Source: Eubacterium maltosivorans (lineage in GTDB: Bacteria > Bacillota > Clostridia > Eubacteriales > Eubacteriaceae). From it: DNA of 64,000 bases. Below the pieces are notes generated by a model. The model made no database searches. It was not told the origin of the DNA and saw only the letters and a list, made by a program, of their open reading frames with translations. Numbering within the stretch: the first letter of the stretch is position 1; each line of letters opens with the position of its first letter. A program made the translations under genes and the position numbers. Location of the stretch: positions 4,018,349 to 4,082,348 of the forward strand of contig NZ_CP029487.1 of NCBI RefSeq assembly GCF_002441855.2, written 5' to 3'. Positions 31,653-39,657 of this stretch are shown piece by piece.

Positions 31653-32141
31653 ATGAACGATCAAATAAACAGAATTTTTGTCAGACCCGAGGAGCTGAAA
31701 GATCAGCCGGTTATTACCACGCTGGACCAGCTGTTCTGTATGGAGCTCATCGATTTACAGATGAACCGGGAGGAATTATTAAGGTCATATTATAACCGCA
31801 CGCTGTTTCTGGGCAAGTCGCCGGAGGAGCCCATGACGGTGGTGTATGGCACGGGCGCTGCTCCTTATTTTAATATCCGGGAGGTGGCGGCACTTATGGG
31901 AAAACGGGAAGATATCGACGCTTTTATCGCAGAGCACTACGATGCGCTGGGCGTGACCATGCGCATCGCGGCAGCGCCCGACAAGCTGGAGCTGATCGAA
32001 TTTCTGCCCACGACGGATATTGCGGGGGTTCATCGCCTGGCAGAGCTGCTGGACAAAGAGGCAGATCCGGAGGGCGTGCGCACCATGTTTGAGCAGCTGG
32101 AGGAAAAGGCTGTGGCCTGGGGGAGACAGTGCTATGCATAA
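31653..32141 (+). CDS. Hypothetical protein, first gene of a phage-like operon
   Basis: 162 residues counting from the ATG at 31653, after AAAGGAA. Contains Y-F-N-I-R-E-V-A-A-L-M-G-K-R-E-D-I-D-A-F-I, which reads like a helix-turn-helix. No signal or membrane segment. Unrecognised. It overlaps the next gene by 8 bases. GC-rich coding like the rest of this operon. Confidence 0.62.
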   Translation: MNDQINRIFVRPEELKDQPVITTLDQLFCMELIDLQMNREELLRSYYNRTLFLGKSPEEPMTVVYGTGAAPYFNIREVAALMGKREDIDAFIAEHYDALGVTMRIAAAPDKLELIEFLPTTDIAGVHRLAELLDKEADPEGVRTMFEQLEEKAVAWGRQCYA

Positions 32142-32664
32142 ATTCACCATTACAGACACCATCTGCTATGATGATATCTGGCTGCCGGATCTTGGGGCAA
32201 TACCCGCGGTCATTGAGCCGCCCATGTATTACGGCGGAGAGCCGGAGGTATGGATGGCGCTGAGCCCGATCCTGCCCCTGCTGGGCCAGACCTCGGCCAG
32301 CAAGCTGGCCATGCTGGTGGCTCCGGGGGACAAATGCAAGCGCCGGGTGTACTACAGAGGAAGGCACCGCCACATGTGGATGGTGAACCTGAGCAGCCTG
32401 CAGGCGCTGCTGCCGCTCATGAAGGACAAGAAAAAAATGGAATGGGCCTCGGGGCTGTTTAAGCGCAAGGTTTGCGCTCTGGAAATGCTTTATAAAGGGG
32501 ACGCAAAGACCTCTGTCCTTTACCACTATGACATGGGAAACGCGCCGGTTCCTGCCGAGGAATACGGCTGTGAGGCCGGGACGCTGGCCCGCGCGTATAT
32601 TGGCCTGCACCGCCGCTGCAAAAAGCTTGAGGAGATGCTGGAGCAGGTGGAGAATGGGGCTTAA
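32134..32664 (+). CDS. Hypothetical protein of the phage-like operon
   Basis: 176 residues counting from the ATG at 32134, after GGGAG and inside the previous gene's end. N-terminal half has W-L-P-D-L-G-A-I-P and a basic K-C-K-R-R-V-Y-Y-R-G-R-H-R-H stretch that may contact nucleic acid; C-terminal ~30 residues look coiled-coil (R-R-C-K-K-L-E-E-M-L-E-Q-V-E). Possibly an antirepressor-like protein; not recognised with confidence. Confidence 0.6.
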   Translation: MHKFTITDTICYDDIWLPDLGAIPAVIEPPMYYGGEPEVWMALSPILPLLGQTSASKLAMLVAPGDKCKRRVYYRGRHRHMWMVNLSSLQALLPLMKDKKKMEWASGLFKRKVCALEMLYKGDAKTSVLYHYDMGNAPVPAEEYGCEAGTLARAYIGLHRRCKKLEEMLEQVENGA

Positions 32665-33136
32665 CTACATGGCAGAGCTTAACGCCATGCGGGATTATCT
32701 GCTGCTGAGGCCTCTGGCCTCCGGGCAGATATCCCTGTGGCACGGGCTCATGATGATCAATAACCTCTGTGGCTGGAAAAGCTGGTTTACAGCGCCGAAT
32801 ATGACGCTGCGAGCTTTTTCGGGGCTGTCGGACAGTGGAATTTATAAGGCCCGGAAAGTACTTAAGGAGAGGGAGCTCATCGACTACCTGCCCGGTTCGT
32901 CAGGCGTGATACCGGCAAAATACCACATTTACCCGGTATCGCTGCGCGTCCGGGAGGCGCGCGGCAGTAAGGGCAGCAGTACAGGCAGCGGTACAGGCGG
33001 CAGTACAGGCGGCAGTACAGGCAGTAGTACAGGCGGCAGTACCGCATTCTATAAACAAAACAAACCAGACAAAAAGAGACAAAAGGAAACTTCCAATCCT
33101 TTTTTAAAAATGTTAAACGATGAGGAGGAAACGTGA
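32654..33136 (+). CDS. Phage replication initiator-like protein with Gly/Ser/Thr repeat linker
   Basis: 160 residues. Residues ~10-85 look like a winged helix of the DnaD/replisome-organiser kind (G-Q-I-S-L-W-H-G-L-M, M-T-L-R-A-F-S-G-L-S-D-S-G-I-Y-K-A-R-K-V-L, L-I-D-Y-L-P-G). A linker of six G-[GS]-[SG]-T tetrads follows, then a Lys-rich tail. The start at 32654 overlaps the previous gene by 11 bases; 32669 is an alternative. The helicase-loader gene follows, with overlapping stop and start. Confidence 0.65.
   Translation: MGLNYMAELNAMRDYLLLRPLASGQISLWHGLMMINNLCGWKSWFTAPNMTLRAFSGLSDSGIYKARKVLKERELIDYLPGSSGVIPAKYHIYPVSLRVREARGSKGSSTGSGTGGSTGGSTGSSTGGSTAFYKQNKPDKKRQKETSNPFLKMLNDEEET
32972..33043 (+). 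repeat. 12-bp minisatellite in the replication protein gene
   Basis: Six tandem 12-base units of form GGC[AG]G[CT][AG]GTACA encode six four-residue G-x-x-T repeats in frame. Unit number could vary by slippage without breaking the frame. Confidence 0.9.
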
Positions 33137-33705
33137 ACCGAAATGAGACCTTAAAAATTTTGGCAGTCATTAAGGCTGCCTACCCCTACTATTACAATAA
33201 CCAGTCCGAGGAGGATCTGAAAACCGTGGTCAGTCTCTGGCAGGGGATGTTTGAGGAATATGAGTATCCCCTGGTATCCGGCGCGGTGCGGGCCTTTATC
33301 GCCAGTGATAAAAAGGGCTTCCCGCCCTCTGTGGGCATGGTGTTTGACAAGTTGAGGCTTCTGAGTGAGCCGCAGGAGCTCTCGGAGATGGAAGCTTGGA
33401 GCCAGCTGTCAAAGGCAGTTAAAAACTCGGCATGGTACGCCGAGGAGGAGTTTGCCAAGCTGCCGGAGGATATCCGCGGCATTGTGGGCTCGCCAGCCAG
33501 CCTTCGGGAATGGGCTCTGATGGAGGCTGGCACCTTCCATTCGGTTATCCAGTCCAATTTCATGCGCAGCTACCGGGCCTGCCGGGGCCGGAAACGCGCC
33601 CTTGAGGAGCTGCCGGAAAATGTGCGCGGCCTGATCGGGGAGCTGGCGGGGCAGAAAGCCCTGCCGCCCGACAGAGGGAGGGACAGCGATGCGGGCAGTG
33701 AATGA
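33133..33705 (+). CDS. Phage helicase loader-like protein (G40P loader/inhibitor family)
   Basis: 190 residues starting at GTG 33133, which overlaps the previous stop (GTGA), after GAGGAGG. The N-terminus L-K-I-L-A-V-I-K-A-A-Y-P-Y-Y-Y, then W-Q-G-M-F-E-E-Y and F-P-P-S-V-G-M-V-F-D-K-L, matches the SPP1 G39P/phage G40P loader family, which brings the replicative helicase to the origin. The C-terminal part is basic. It sits between a DnaD-like initiator and a sigma-like factor. The family call is by motif recall. Confidence 0.75.
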   Translation: MNRNETLKILAVIKAAYPYYYNNQSEEDLKTVVSLWQGMFEEYEYPLVSGAVRAFIASDKKGFPPSVGMVFDKLRLLSEPQELSEMEAWSQLSKAVKNSAWYAEEEFAKLPEDIRGIVGSPASLREWALMEAGTFHSVIQSNFMRSYRACRGRKRALEELPENVRGLIGELAGQKALPPDRGRDSDAGSE

Positions 33706-34348
33706 CCGGGATAACCAGGCCGAAATCCTCCGCTTTATTGAAATGGCCAAACAGGGCGACAAGGCCATGAAGCTGGCAGTGGTCAATCTTTTTAAGCCCA
33801 TGGCTTACAGCATGGTTTACCGGTCCTTCTATCATAAGGAGGAGCGGGAGGAAATGTACCAGGAGGCCTGCCTGCAGATTCTGGAGGCCATTGAGGACTT
33901 TGATACAGAAAAGTACCGGCACGTCTATTTCAGGTATTACCTTAAGAACCGTCTGCGTTTTATGATTTTAAACCGGATTTGGCGGATTGGGCTTGAGAAA
34001 AAGCGGTTTGCCTGTTCGCTGGATGAAAAGGTGGCCGGGGAAGACGGAGAGGAGGACTGTTGGAAAATCGACTGGTTCCCGGCCGCCTGCAATACAGAGG
34101 AGCAGGCCATCAGGGGCTGTATGGCCCAAAAGGTGCTGGAGGTGATGCGAAAACGGATGGTTCAGGAAACCTATGAGGCGGTCTGCCGGCATTTTATGGA
34201 GGGGATCAGTTACGCCGAGATCGCTTTGGAAAGAGGGCAGAACCGCTCCACTGTCCAGTACCAGTGCAGGCGCGGGCTGGAACTGGTGAAGCGGGAGCTG
34301 CTCGGGGAGAAGGCTTATCTGAGGCAGGTATTGGGAGAGGATTTTTAG
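33689..34348 (+). CDS. Sigma-70-like RNA polymerase sigma factor
   Basis: 219 residues starting at ATG 33689, overlapping the previous gene by 17 bases, after GGGAGGGA. Region 2 is at ~20-100 (Y-R-S-F-Y-H-K-E-E-R-E-E-M-Y-Q-E-A-C-L-Q-I-L-E-A-I-E-D-F-D), region 4 at ~155-205 (Y-E-A-V-C-R-H-F-M-E-G-I-S-Y-A-E-I-A-L-E-R-G-Q-N-R-S-T-V-Q-Y). It resembles the small sigma factors of phages and toxin loci. It could switch on genes elsewhere in the genome, since no late genes follow. Confidence 0.8.
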   Translation: MRAVNDRDNQAEILRFIEMAKQGDKAMKLAVVNLFKPMAYSMVYRSFYHKEEREEMYQEACLQILEAIEDFDTEKYRHVYFRYYLKNRLRFMILNRIWRIGLEKKRFACSLDEKVAGEDGEEDCWKIDWFPAACNTEEQAIRGCMAQKVLEVMRKRMVQETYEAVCRHFMEGISYAEIALERGQNRSTVQYQCRRGLELVKRELLGEKAYLRQVLGEDF

Positions 34349-34360
34349 ACGGCGTCAAAA

Positions 34361-35254
34361 TCAGGCGTAATGGGCCAGGGCTTTTTCAAGCTCCTCCCTG
34401 AGGGAGGCGCGCAGCGGCTCCGGCGAATGGAGGATCAGGTCGCCGCCAAAGGAAAGGAGGTAACCCACAAGCCAGTTGTCCACCGGCAGGCAGGTGCGCA
34501 CATCAAAATTGCCGCCGGGCAGCGGGGTGACCTGCGCTCCGGCGAACTCGTCGTAGACCCGGTAGGCCCGGCTTTTAAGAATGGTGAAGTGAAGCGGGGT
34601 CATGACGACTTTGGCGTTTTCTCTAAAAGGGACAGCGGGATAAGGATCAAAGGTGTCCTCCAGCACCTGCAGGTCCTGGATGCGGAACAGCTTGAACACG
34701 CGGTAATCCTGCCGCGTATGGCAGTAGGCCTGGAGGTACCAGTTGTGCCCCTTAAACAGCAGCTTAATGGGATCGGCGCTGCGCTCGCTTTTCTTACCGT
34801 CTCCGCCCCAGTAGGAAAAATGGATGGTGTGCCGGGTGAGAATGGCGTTTTTGAGCTCATCTGAGCGCTCCCGGTCCTGTATGGAGCCGCCCCAGCCCGT
34901 AAAGTCCACCTCGATCCAGCTCTGCTGGTTCTTTTTGAAAAAGGTCCCCAGCTTGGTGAGCAGGCCGTCAGGGTCTGGATACTCGACGGCTTTAAGGCTT
35001 TGAAGGGCCATGAGGATTTCGTTCTGCTCGGCGTCGCTCAGGATGGATTTATCCAGGGTGTAGCCGTCCATAAGGGCGATGCCGCCGTTTTTTCCCACGT
35101 TGGTGTAAATGGGAACGCCGCTGATGCTCAGGCGGTCAATGTCCCGGTAAATGGTGCGGACAGAGACTTCAAAATGGTTTGCCAGCTCGCTGGCGGTCAT
35201 TTGGCCCTTGTCCAGAAGCAGGTAGATGATTTCGAACAGGCGATGGGTCTGCAT
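34361..35254 (-). CDS. YafY-family WYL-domain transcriptional regulator
   Basis: 297 residues on the minus strand. The N-terminal winged helix has L-L-D-K-G-Q-M-T-A-S-E-L-A-N-H-F-E-V-S-V-R-T-I-Y-R-D-I-D-R-L-S. WYL domain ~140-210 with I-H-F-S-Y-W and P-I-K-L-L-F-K-G-H-N-W-Y-L-Q-A-Y-C. The C-terminal extension is WCX-like. Such regulators bind small ligands or nucleotides and often control stress or defence genes. It converges on the sigma-like gene with a 12-base gap. Confidence 0.88.
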   Translation of the reverse strand: MQTHRLFEIIYLLLDKGQMTASELANHFEVSVRTIYRDIDRLSISGVPIYTNVGKNGGIALMDGYTLDKSILSDAEQNEILMALQSLKAVEYPDPDGLLTKLGTFFKKNQQSWIEVDFTGWGGSIQDRERSDELKNAILTRHTIHFSYWGGDGKKSERSADPIKLLFKGHNWYLQAYCHTRQDYRVFKLFRIQDLQVLEDTFDPYPAVPFRENAKVVMTPLHFTILKSRAYRVYDEFAGAQVTPLPGGNFDVRTCLPVDNWLVGYLLSFGGDLILHSPEPLRASLREELEKALAHYA

Positions 35255-35274
35255 GATATTTCTCCAATTAAAAT

Positions 35275-35294
35275 GGACGGCAGATCTGCCGTCC
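35275..35294 (-). terminator. Palindromic hairpin between the phosphatase and WYL genes
   Basis: GGACGGCAGA followed by TCTGCCGTCC is a perfect 20-base palindrome. Reading on the minus strand it is followed by ATTTTAATT, a weak terminator for the phosphatase; on the plus strand GTTTTGTTTTTTT follows. Confidence 0.6.
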
Positions 35295-35305
35295 GTTTTG
35301 TTTTT

Positions 35306-36274
35306 TTATACGCTTGGCGCTTCCAGCATGTTTTCGCGGATTTTGTCCAGATCTTCTTTTGTCAGATCGGTTTTATCAAGCAGGTAAGCGTCGACATTCT
35401 CGTAGTTTTCCTTGATGTAGTTTAGCTGGATTTTCAGCCATTCGGGCTTGACACCAAAGAAATCCTTGAGCTGATCCTTGGAAACACCCTTGGCCTCATT
35501 CATTTCATCGGCCATAATGGTGCCCAGAACCTCGAAGGCTTCGTCGAAGGTGAGGTTGGTCAGGGAGTAATCCGAGATAATGGTTTCCTCCGGCACGCCG
35601 CAGATCAGCAGGATGAGGGCTGTCATGAAGCCGGTGCGGTCCTTGCCGTTGGTGCAGTGGTACAGGATGGGGTATTCGCCGGGGTCGGTCATGACCTTGA
35701 GGATCTCTGCGTAGAGCGGCGCGGCGTTTTCGACCTGGTAGCGGTAGATTTTGCGCATAAACTGATCGATGCCGTCAGGCGCTGTAAAATTGATCTCGTT
35801 GTGGCTGAAGGGGATGTTTTTGAGTACCGGAATGTTTTTATAATCTGCGGTGGAGGGCAGCTTGTCCGGCATGGCTTTGGCCTTGGGGGCGTCCCTGAAG
35901 TCAAAGACATGCTTGAGGCCAAGCTCTTCGAAGTATTCCACATCCTTATCGGAAAGGTGGGCCAGCTCCTCGCTGCGGATCACCTTGCGCCATTTTGTCT
36001 TGCGTCCGTCCAGACCGGTATAGCCGCCGATGTCGCGGATATTGATGGAATTTTCCAGCTGGATCAGCCGTTTGCCCAGGTTGGACTCGTCGCAGAAAAT
36101 CAGGTGGTCTTCGTCCTTGAAATCAGTTTCCAAAGGATTTTTCTCTGGAAGCGGAAGGCTGTCGCCCTGGTTGAAATCTTCTGCCTGAAGCTTTTTCTGG
36201 CGTTTTTTATGAATCAGATATGGGACTGCGGCAGCCGCGGCAATAAGCGCCCCAATGCCTACAAATTTTTTCAT
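35306..36274 (-). CDS. Tyrosine-protein phosphatase (PTP-like), N-terminally anchored
   Basis: 322 residues. A short hydrophobic segment (~5-20, A-A-A-A-A-V-P-Y-L-I) followed by basic residues suggests a membrane anchor. I-N-I-R-D-I-G-G-Y and V-F-D-F-R-D lead to the active site H-C-T-N-G-K-D-R-T-G (C-x5-R), the atypical Tyr/inositol phosphatase group, related to LipA/IphP. Substrate could be phosphotyrosine, phosphoinositides or a cell-wall phosphate. It is divergent from hemW across a 119-base gap. Confidence 0.88.
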   Translation of the reverse strand: MKKFVGIGALIAAAAAVPYLIHKKRQKKLQAEDFNQGDSLPLPEKNPLETDFKDEDHLIFCDESNLGKRLIQLENSINIRDIGGYTGLDGRKTKWRKVIRSEELAHLSDKDVEYFEELGLKHVFDFRDAPKAKAMPDKLPSTADYKNIPVLKNIPFSHNEINFTAPDGIDQFMRKIYRYQVENAAPLYAEILKVMTDPGEYPILYHCTNGKDRTGFMTALILLICGVPEETIISDYSLTNLTFDEAFEVLGTIMADEMNEAKGVSKDQLKDFFGVKPEWLKIQLNYIKENYENVDAYLLDKTDLTKEDLDKIRENMLEAPSV

Positions 36275-36393
36275 ATGTTCACTCCTTTGACTCTTTATAC
36301 TTTATTATATAGAATATATTGTAACATAAAGACTTAAATTTGTCCCGATGACAATTTGTTTTTTCATCATATTTTATAAAAAGGAGCGTTTTA

Positions 36394-37533
36394 ATGGAAA
36401 ATGTCGGAATTTATGTGCATGTTCCCTTCTGCCAGCAGAAGTGCCGCTACTGTGATTTTCCCTCATGGGCGGGGCTTAGCGAGGCGGATGCCCGGCGTTA
36501 TTTTGAGGCGGTCTGCCTTGAGATAAGGGCCTTCGCGGCTGAGCAGGGCAGGCTGTCCGCGCGCACGGTTTATTTTGGGGGAGGCACGCCCTCTTACGTG
36601 GCGGCTGATCATATCGGCCAGGTTATGGACTGTATCCAGGAGTGCTTTGAGCTGCCTGAGGGGGCCGTTGAGGCGACCATTGAGGCGAACCCCGGAACCC
36701 TGACCGGCGAAAAATGCCGGGCTTACCGCAGCATGGGCCTCAACCGCGTGAGCCTGGGTCTCCAGACCACGAGCGATGAAGGGCTTAAAGCCCTGGGGCG
36801 TATCCACACCTACGCGGATTTTGAGTCGTCGCTGGAGCTGCTGGGAAGCGCGGGGTTTGAGAATATCTCGGCGGATTTAATGTTTGGCCTGCCGGGACAG
36901 ACCCTGGAGGATGTGCGCCGGGACCTTGCGAGACTGACGGCCCTTGAGCCCGTTAAGCATATCTCCTGCTACAGCCTGAAAATCGAGGAGGGAACTGCCT
37001 TTGACACGCTGTACCGCCAGGGAAAACTGGCGCTGCCGGACGAGGCGCTGGAACGCCAGATGCAGCACGCTGTCATCGACGGCCTGGCAGAGAAGGGCTT
37101 TGAGCAGTATGAGATATCGAACTTTGCAAGAAAAGGCTGGGAAAGCCGCCACAACAGCCTGTACTGGGTGATGAAGCCCTATGTGGGCTTTGGGCTGGGG
37201 GCGGCCTCCTATTATAAGGAAGAGCGCCGCACCAACGTGATGGCAATGGGGGACTACTGTACTCTGGCTGAACAGGGGAAAGCCCCGGTGCTCGAGGCGC
37301 ACACGCTGGATGTGCAGGAGAAAAAGGGCGATTTTATGTTTCTGGGTCTGCGGCGCATGTGCGGCGTAAACGACGCGGATTACCGAAGGCAGTTTGGCAG
37401 CAGCTTTTTTGAAGATTTTGAGGAGATTGGAAACCTTGTGGCGGCGGGGCTTCTCACGCGTGAGGGGCCGGTGATCCGCCTTACCACAAAGGGCCAGGAT
37501 CTGGCGAATCAGGTGTTTGTGGCATTTGTATAA
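36394..37533 (+). CDS. hemW: Radical SAM protein HemW (heme chaperone, coproporphyrinogen III oxidase-like)
   Basis: 379 residues. N-terminal radical SAM triad C13-x3-C17-x2-C20 in P-F-C-Q-Q-K-C-R-Y-C-D-F. G-G-G-T-P-S is the SAM-binding stretch; A-N-P-G-T-L and R-V-S-L-G-L-Q-T follow, and the HemN C-terminal domain closes the protein. HemW binds heme and is not a true HemN oxidase; the short length and lack of an extra N-terminal Cys fit HemW. It precedes hrcA, a common Firmicutes neighbour. Confidence 0.93.
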   Translation: MENVGIYVHVPFCQQKCRYCDFPSWAGLSEADARRYFEAVCLEIRAFAAEQGRLSARTVYFGGGTPSYVAADHIGQVMDCIQECFELPEGAVEATIEANPGTLTGEKCRAYRSMGLNRVSLGLQTTSDEGLKALGRIHTYADFESSLELLGSAGFENISADLMFGLPGQTLEDVRRDLARLTALEPVKHISCYSLKIEEGTAFDTLYRQGKLALPDEALERQMQHAVIDGLAEKGFEQYEISNFARKGWESRHNSLYWVMKPYVGFGLGAASYYKEERRTNVMAMGDYCTLAEQGKAPVLEAHTLDVQEKKGDFMFLGLRRMCGVNDADYRRQFGSSFFEDFEEIGNLVAAGLLTREGPVIRLTTKGQDLANQVFVAFV

Positions 37534-37660
37534 GTGAGATGAGTGTAGCGGAGGACCGCCGTTGGATTTTGCGGGATCGCCGCGAGCAAGGCGCGCGGCA
37601 AAATGGAAAAATCCTTTGACGGTTTTCGCTGCACGCCCTCTCTTTTTCAGCTTTTCACTT
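37532..37660. repeat. Long imperfect hairpin element after hemW
   Basis: The ends AAGTGA (37532-37537) and TCACTT (37655-37660) are complementary. Nested pairs follow: GTGTAGCG (37543-37550) with CGCTGCAC (37627-37634), GGATTTTGC (37564-37572) with GCAAAAT...AATCC, and GCCGCG (37579-37584) with CGCGGC (37594-37599). Together they form a ~129-base imperfect foldback whose edge overlaps the hemW stop. It looks like a REP/MITE-type sequence; the rest of the hemW-hrcA gap holds the promoter and CIRCE. Confidence 0.6.
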
Positions 37661-37738
37661 GGATAATATACCAAAAGGTTTCCTTGCTTAAATAATGTTT
37701 AAATCTTAAAAACTTGACATTTATCTTATAGAAATCTA

Positions 37739-37767
37739 TTGACAAAGTAAGAACCCGGTGGTATATT
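37739..37767 (+). promoter_or_regulatory. Promoter of hrcA-grpE-dnaK
   Basis: TTGACA (37739-37744), 17-base spacer, TATATT (37762-37767), just upstream of the CIRCE element, where HrcA would block polymerase. Confidence 0.85.
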
Positions 37768-37779
37768 ATAGTCAAGATA

Positions 37780-37806
37780 TTAGCACTCACAAGTAACGAG
37801 TGCTAA
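37780..37806 (+). promoter_or_regulatory. CIRCE operator (HrcA binding site)
   Basis: TTAGCACTC (37780-37788), 9-base spacer, GAGTGCTAA (37798-37806): a perfect match to the CIRCE consensus. It lies between the promoter and hrcA, so the operon is repressed by its own first product and induced by heat. Confidence 0.98.
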
Positions 37807-37822
37807 TAAAGAGGTGAACAAA

Positions 37823-38857
37823 ATGGACTTGAAAGAGAGAAAGAAGAAGATATTGGAGGTAATCATTAAGGATTACATCAATACCGCCGAACCGGTAGGG
37901 TCCCGGACTTTGTCAAAGCGTTATAATCTTGGCATCAGCCCTGCGACCATCCGGAACGAAATGGCTGATCTCGAAGACCTGGGCTTTTTAATGCAGCCGC
38001 ACACCTCATCTGGAAGAATTCCGACTCAGCTGGCATATCGCTATTATGTCGATGAGATCATGCAAATTCAAAAATTAGCTAAGGTTGTGAGAAATGACAT
38101 CCATAATGGGTATCTTAAAATAACAAGGGAGCTGGATAACACCATGAACCACACGGCGAAGGTGCTGTCACAGCTGACCAATTACACCTCTGTGGTGCTG
38201 TCGCCGCGGGTTTCCTGCTTTAACTGCAAGCACGTACAGATTGTTCCTTTGATCAAGGAACGGGTTTTACTCATTGTGGTCACCTATGAAGGGATGGCAA
38301 AGAACATTGAAATGACCCTTTCACAGGAAATTGACACCACTTTGGCCCTGAAACTGAGTAATGTCTTAAACAGCTTCCTTAAGAATATTTCCTTCCAGGA
38401 AATTAATATGGAACTGGTGGATCAGATTCAGGAATTGTCCCCGGATGAAAGCAGTTTACTCCGGGAAATTCTTCCGGTATTAAGGGATACTTTGATGGAA
38501 GAGGCTTCAGACATCCACTCCATGGGTCTGACGAATCTTTTCAACTATCCCGAATTCAGTGATGTGGAAAAAATCCGTCACCTGGTCAATGTGATCGAGG
38601 AAAAACCGCTGCTGGCGGGGATCCTGTCAAATGATGACGCCAGTCAGGTGATTAACATCAGCATCGGGGATGAAAATGATAATGAGAATCTGAAGGAATT
38701 CAGTATTATTACGACAACCTACGAGCTGGAAGGAAAGACCGTAGGCGCTTTTGGGGTCATAGGACCGACGAGGATGAATTATGACAATGTCTCCTCGGTT
38801 CTTGATTATATAAGAAATGAACTGAACACAAACTTAACAAAATTATTAATGAAATAG
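37823..38857 (+). CDS. hrcA: Heat-inducible transcription repressor HrcA
   Basis: 344 residues counting from the ATG at 37823, 6 bases after GAGGTG; the in-frame GTG at 37814 is part of the ribosome site. N-terminal winged helix with E-P-V-G-S-R-T-L-S-K-R-Y-N-L-G-I-S-P-A-T-I-R-N-E-M-A-D-L-E-D-L-G and H-T-S-S-G-R-I-P-T. The C-terminal V-I-G-P-T-R-M-N-Y is typical. It binds CIRCE to repress the chaperone operon. Confidence 0.97.
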   Translation: MDLKERKKKILEVIIKDYINTAEPVGSRTLSKRYNLGISPATIRNEMADLEDLGFLMQPHTSSGRIPTQLAYRYYVDEIMQIQKLAKVVRNDIHNGYLKITRELDNTMNHTAKVLSQLTNYTSVVLSPRVSCFNCKHVQIVPLIKERVLLIVVTYEGMAKNIEMTLSQEIDTTLALKLSNVLNSFLKNISFQEINMELVDQIQELSPDESSLLREILPVLRDTLMEEASDIHSMGLTNLFNYPEFSDVEKIRHLVNVIEEKPLLAGILSNDDASQVINISIGDENDNENLKEFSIITTTYELEGKTVGAFGVIGPTRMNYDNVSSVLDYIRNELNTNLTKLLMK

Positions 38858-38865
38858 GTGGTTAA

Positions 38866-39432
38866 ATGGCTAAGGAAGAAAAGATGGAACAAAACGTAGA
38901 CGAAACCATTAAGGAAGAAGCTACGGAGGAACAGGCAGCAGAGGAACAGAAAACAGAAGAACAGGAAACTGTAGAGGATGTTGAAAAATCGGTAAATGAA
39001 GCGGCCAAGGCAGAGGAAGCGGCTATGGAGCGTCTTATGCGCCTTCAGGCGGATTTTGAAAACTATAAAAAAAGAACGCAGAAGGAAAAGACCGACATTT
39101 ACCAGTTTGCTCTTGAGGGCTTTGTCACAAAGCTTTTACCAGTGCTTGACAACCTGGACCGCGCCGAAGCGGCGGCGGATGATGACAATGCGGACAAATA
39201 CCGCGAAGGCGTCCAGATGGTTTTCAAGCAGCTGATCGGTGTTCTGAACGAGGAGGGCCTGCAGGAAATTGACTGTGTGGGTACAGCCTTTGATCCGAAC
39301 TTCCACCACGGCGTTGCCGTTGGAGCAGATCCTGAAAAAGACGACCAGGTTGTTCTGGAGGTTTTCCAGAAGGGTTACACTTTTAAGGATAAGGTCATAC
39401 GGCCAGCGATGGTTAAGGTTAACCAGAAGTAA
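38866..39432 (+). CDS. grpE: Nucleotide exchange factor GrpE
   Basis: 188 residues. A Glu-rich N-terminal ~45 residues, long coiled-coil helix with M-R-L-Q-A-D-F-E-N-Y-K-K-R, then the beta domain G-T-A-F-D-P-N-F-H-H-G-V-A and G-Y-T-F-K-D-K-V-I-R-P-A-M-V-K-V. It releases ADP from DnaK. It starts 8 bases after hrcA; the gap to dnaK is unusually long at 225 bases because of an inserted repeat element. Confidence 0.96.
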   Translation: MAKEEKMEQNVDETIKEEATEEQAAEEQKTEEQETVEDVEKSVNEAAKAEEAAMERLMRLQADFENYKKRTQKEKTDIYQFALEGFVTKLLPVLDNLDRAEAAADDDNADKYREGVQMVFKQLIGVLNEEGLQEIDCVGTAFDPNFHHGVAVGADPEKDDQVVLEVFQKGYTFKDKVIRPAMVKVNQK

Positions 39433-39440
39433 AAAAGCAA

Positions 39441-39590
39441 TTGACAATGGGGAATTGAGAATGGAGAATTAAAAGAACAAATTTGCTTTAGCAAATTTGA
39501 GAAAGCGGTCAACGGCCGCATAAAGATCAAAATGCGTAGCGTTTTGTACCGGAATTTTCCATTTTCCATTCTCAATTCTCCATTAAACAA
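39441..39590. repeat. MITE-like palindromic element between grpE and dnaK
   Basis: Near-matching terminal inverted repeats of about 25 bases (39446-39470 and 39560-39584, core AATTGAGAATGGA) enclose three small hairpins: AAATTTGC/GCAAATTT (39479-39498), GCGG/CCGC (39505-39519) and CAAAATGC/GCGTTTTG (39528-39546). No coding potential. The element is of the kind mobilised in trans or kept as a repetitive extragenic palindrome, and it sits within a heat-shock operon. Copy number must be checked in the whole genome. Confidence 0.75.
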
Positions 39591-39657
39591 CAAGTTGCTT
39601 TTTTGAAGAATAATAAAAATTAGAAATTTATACTAAAAACTTAGGAGGACATATATT

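Noticed and set aside
32972-33043. Tandem repeat as a CRISPR array
   Set aside because: Units are 12 bases, contiguous and in frame, with no spacers and no cas genes nearby.
32900-33170. Minus-strand frames rich in Cys/Tyr/Thr opposite the minisatellite
   Set aside because: They reflect the 12-bp repeat on the other strand and lack a start signal.
30726-34348. Integrative element with integrase and att sites
   Set aside because: No integrase or transposase frame and no clear direct repeats flanking the segment were found.
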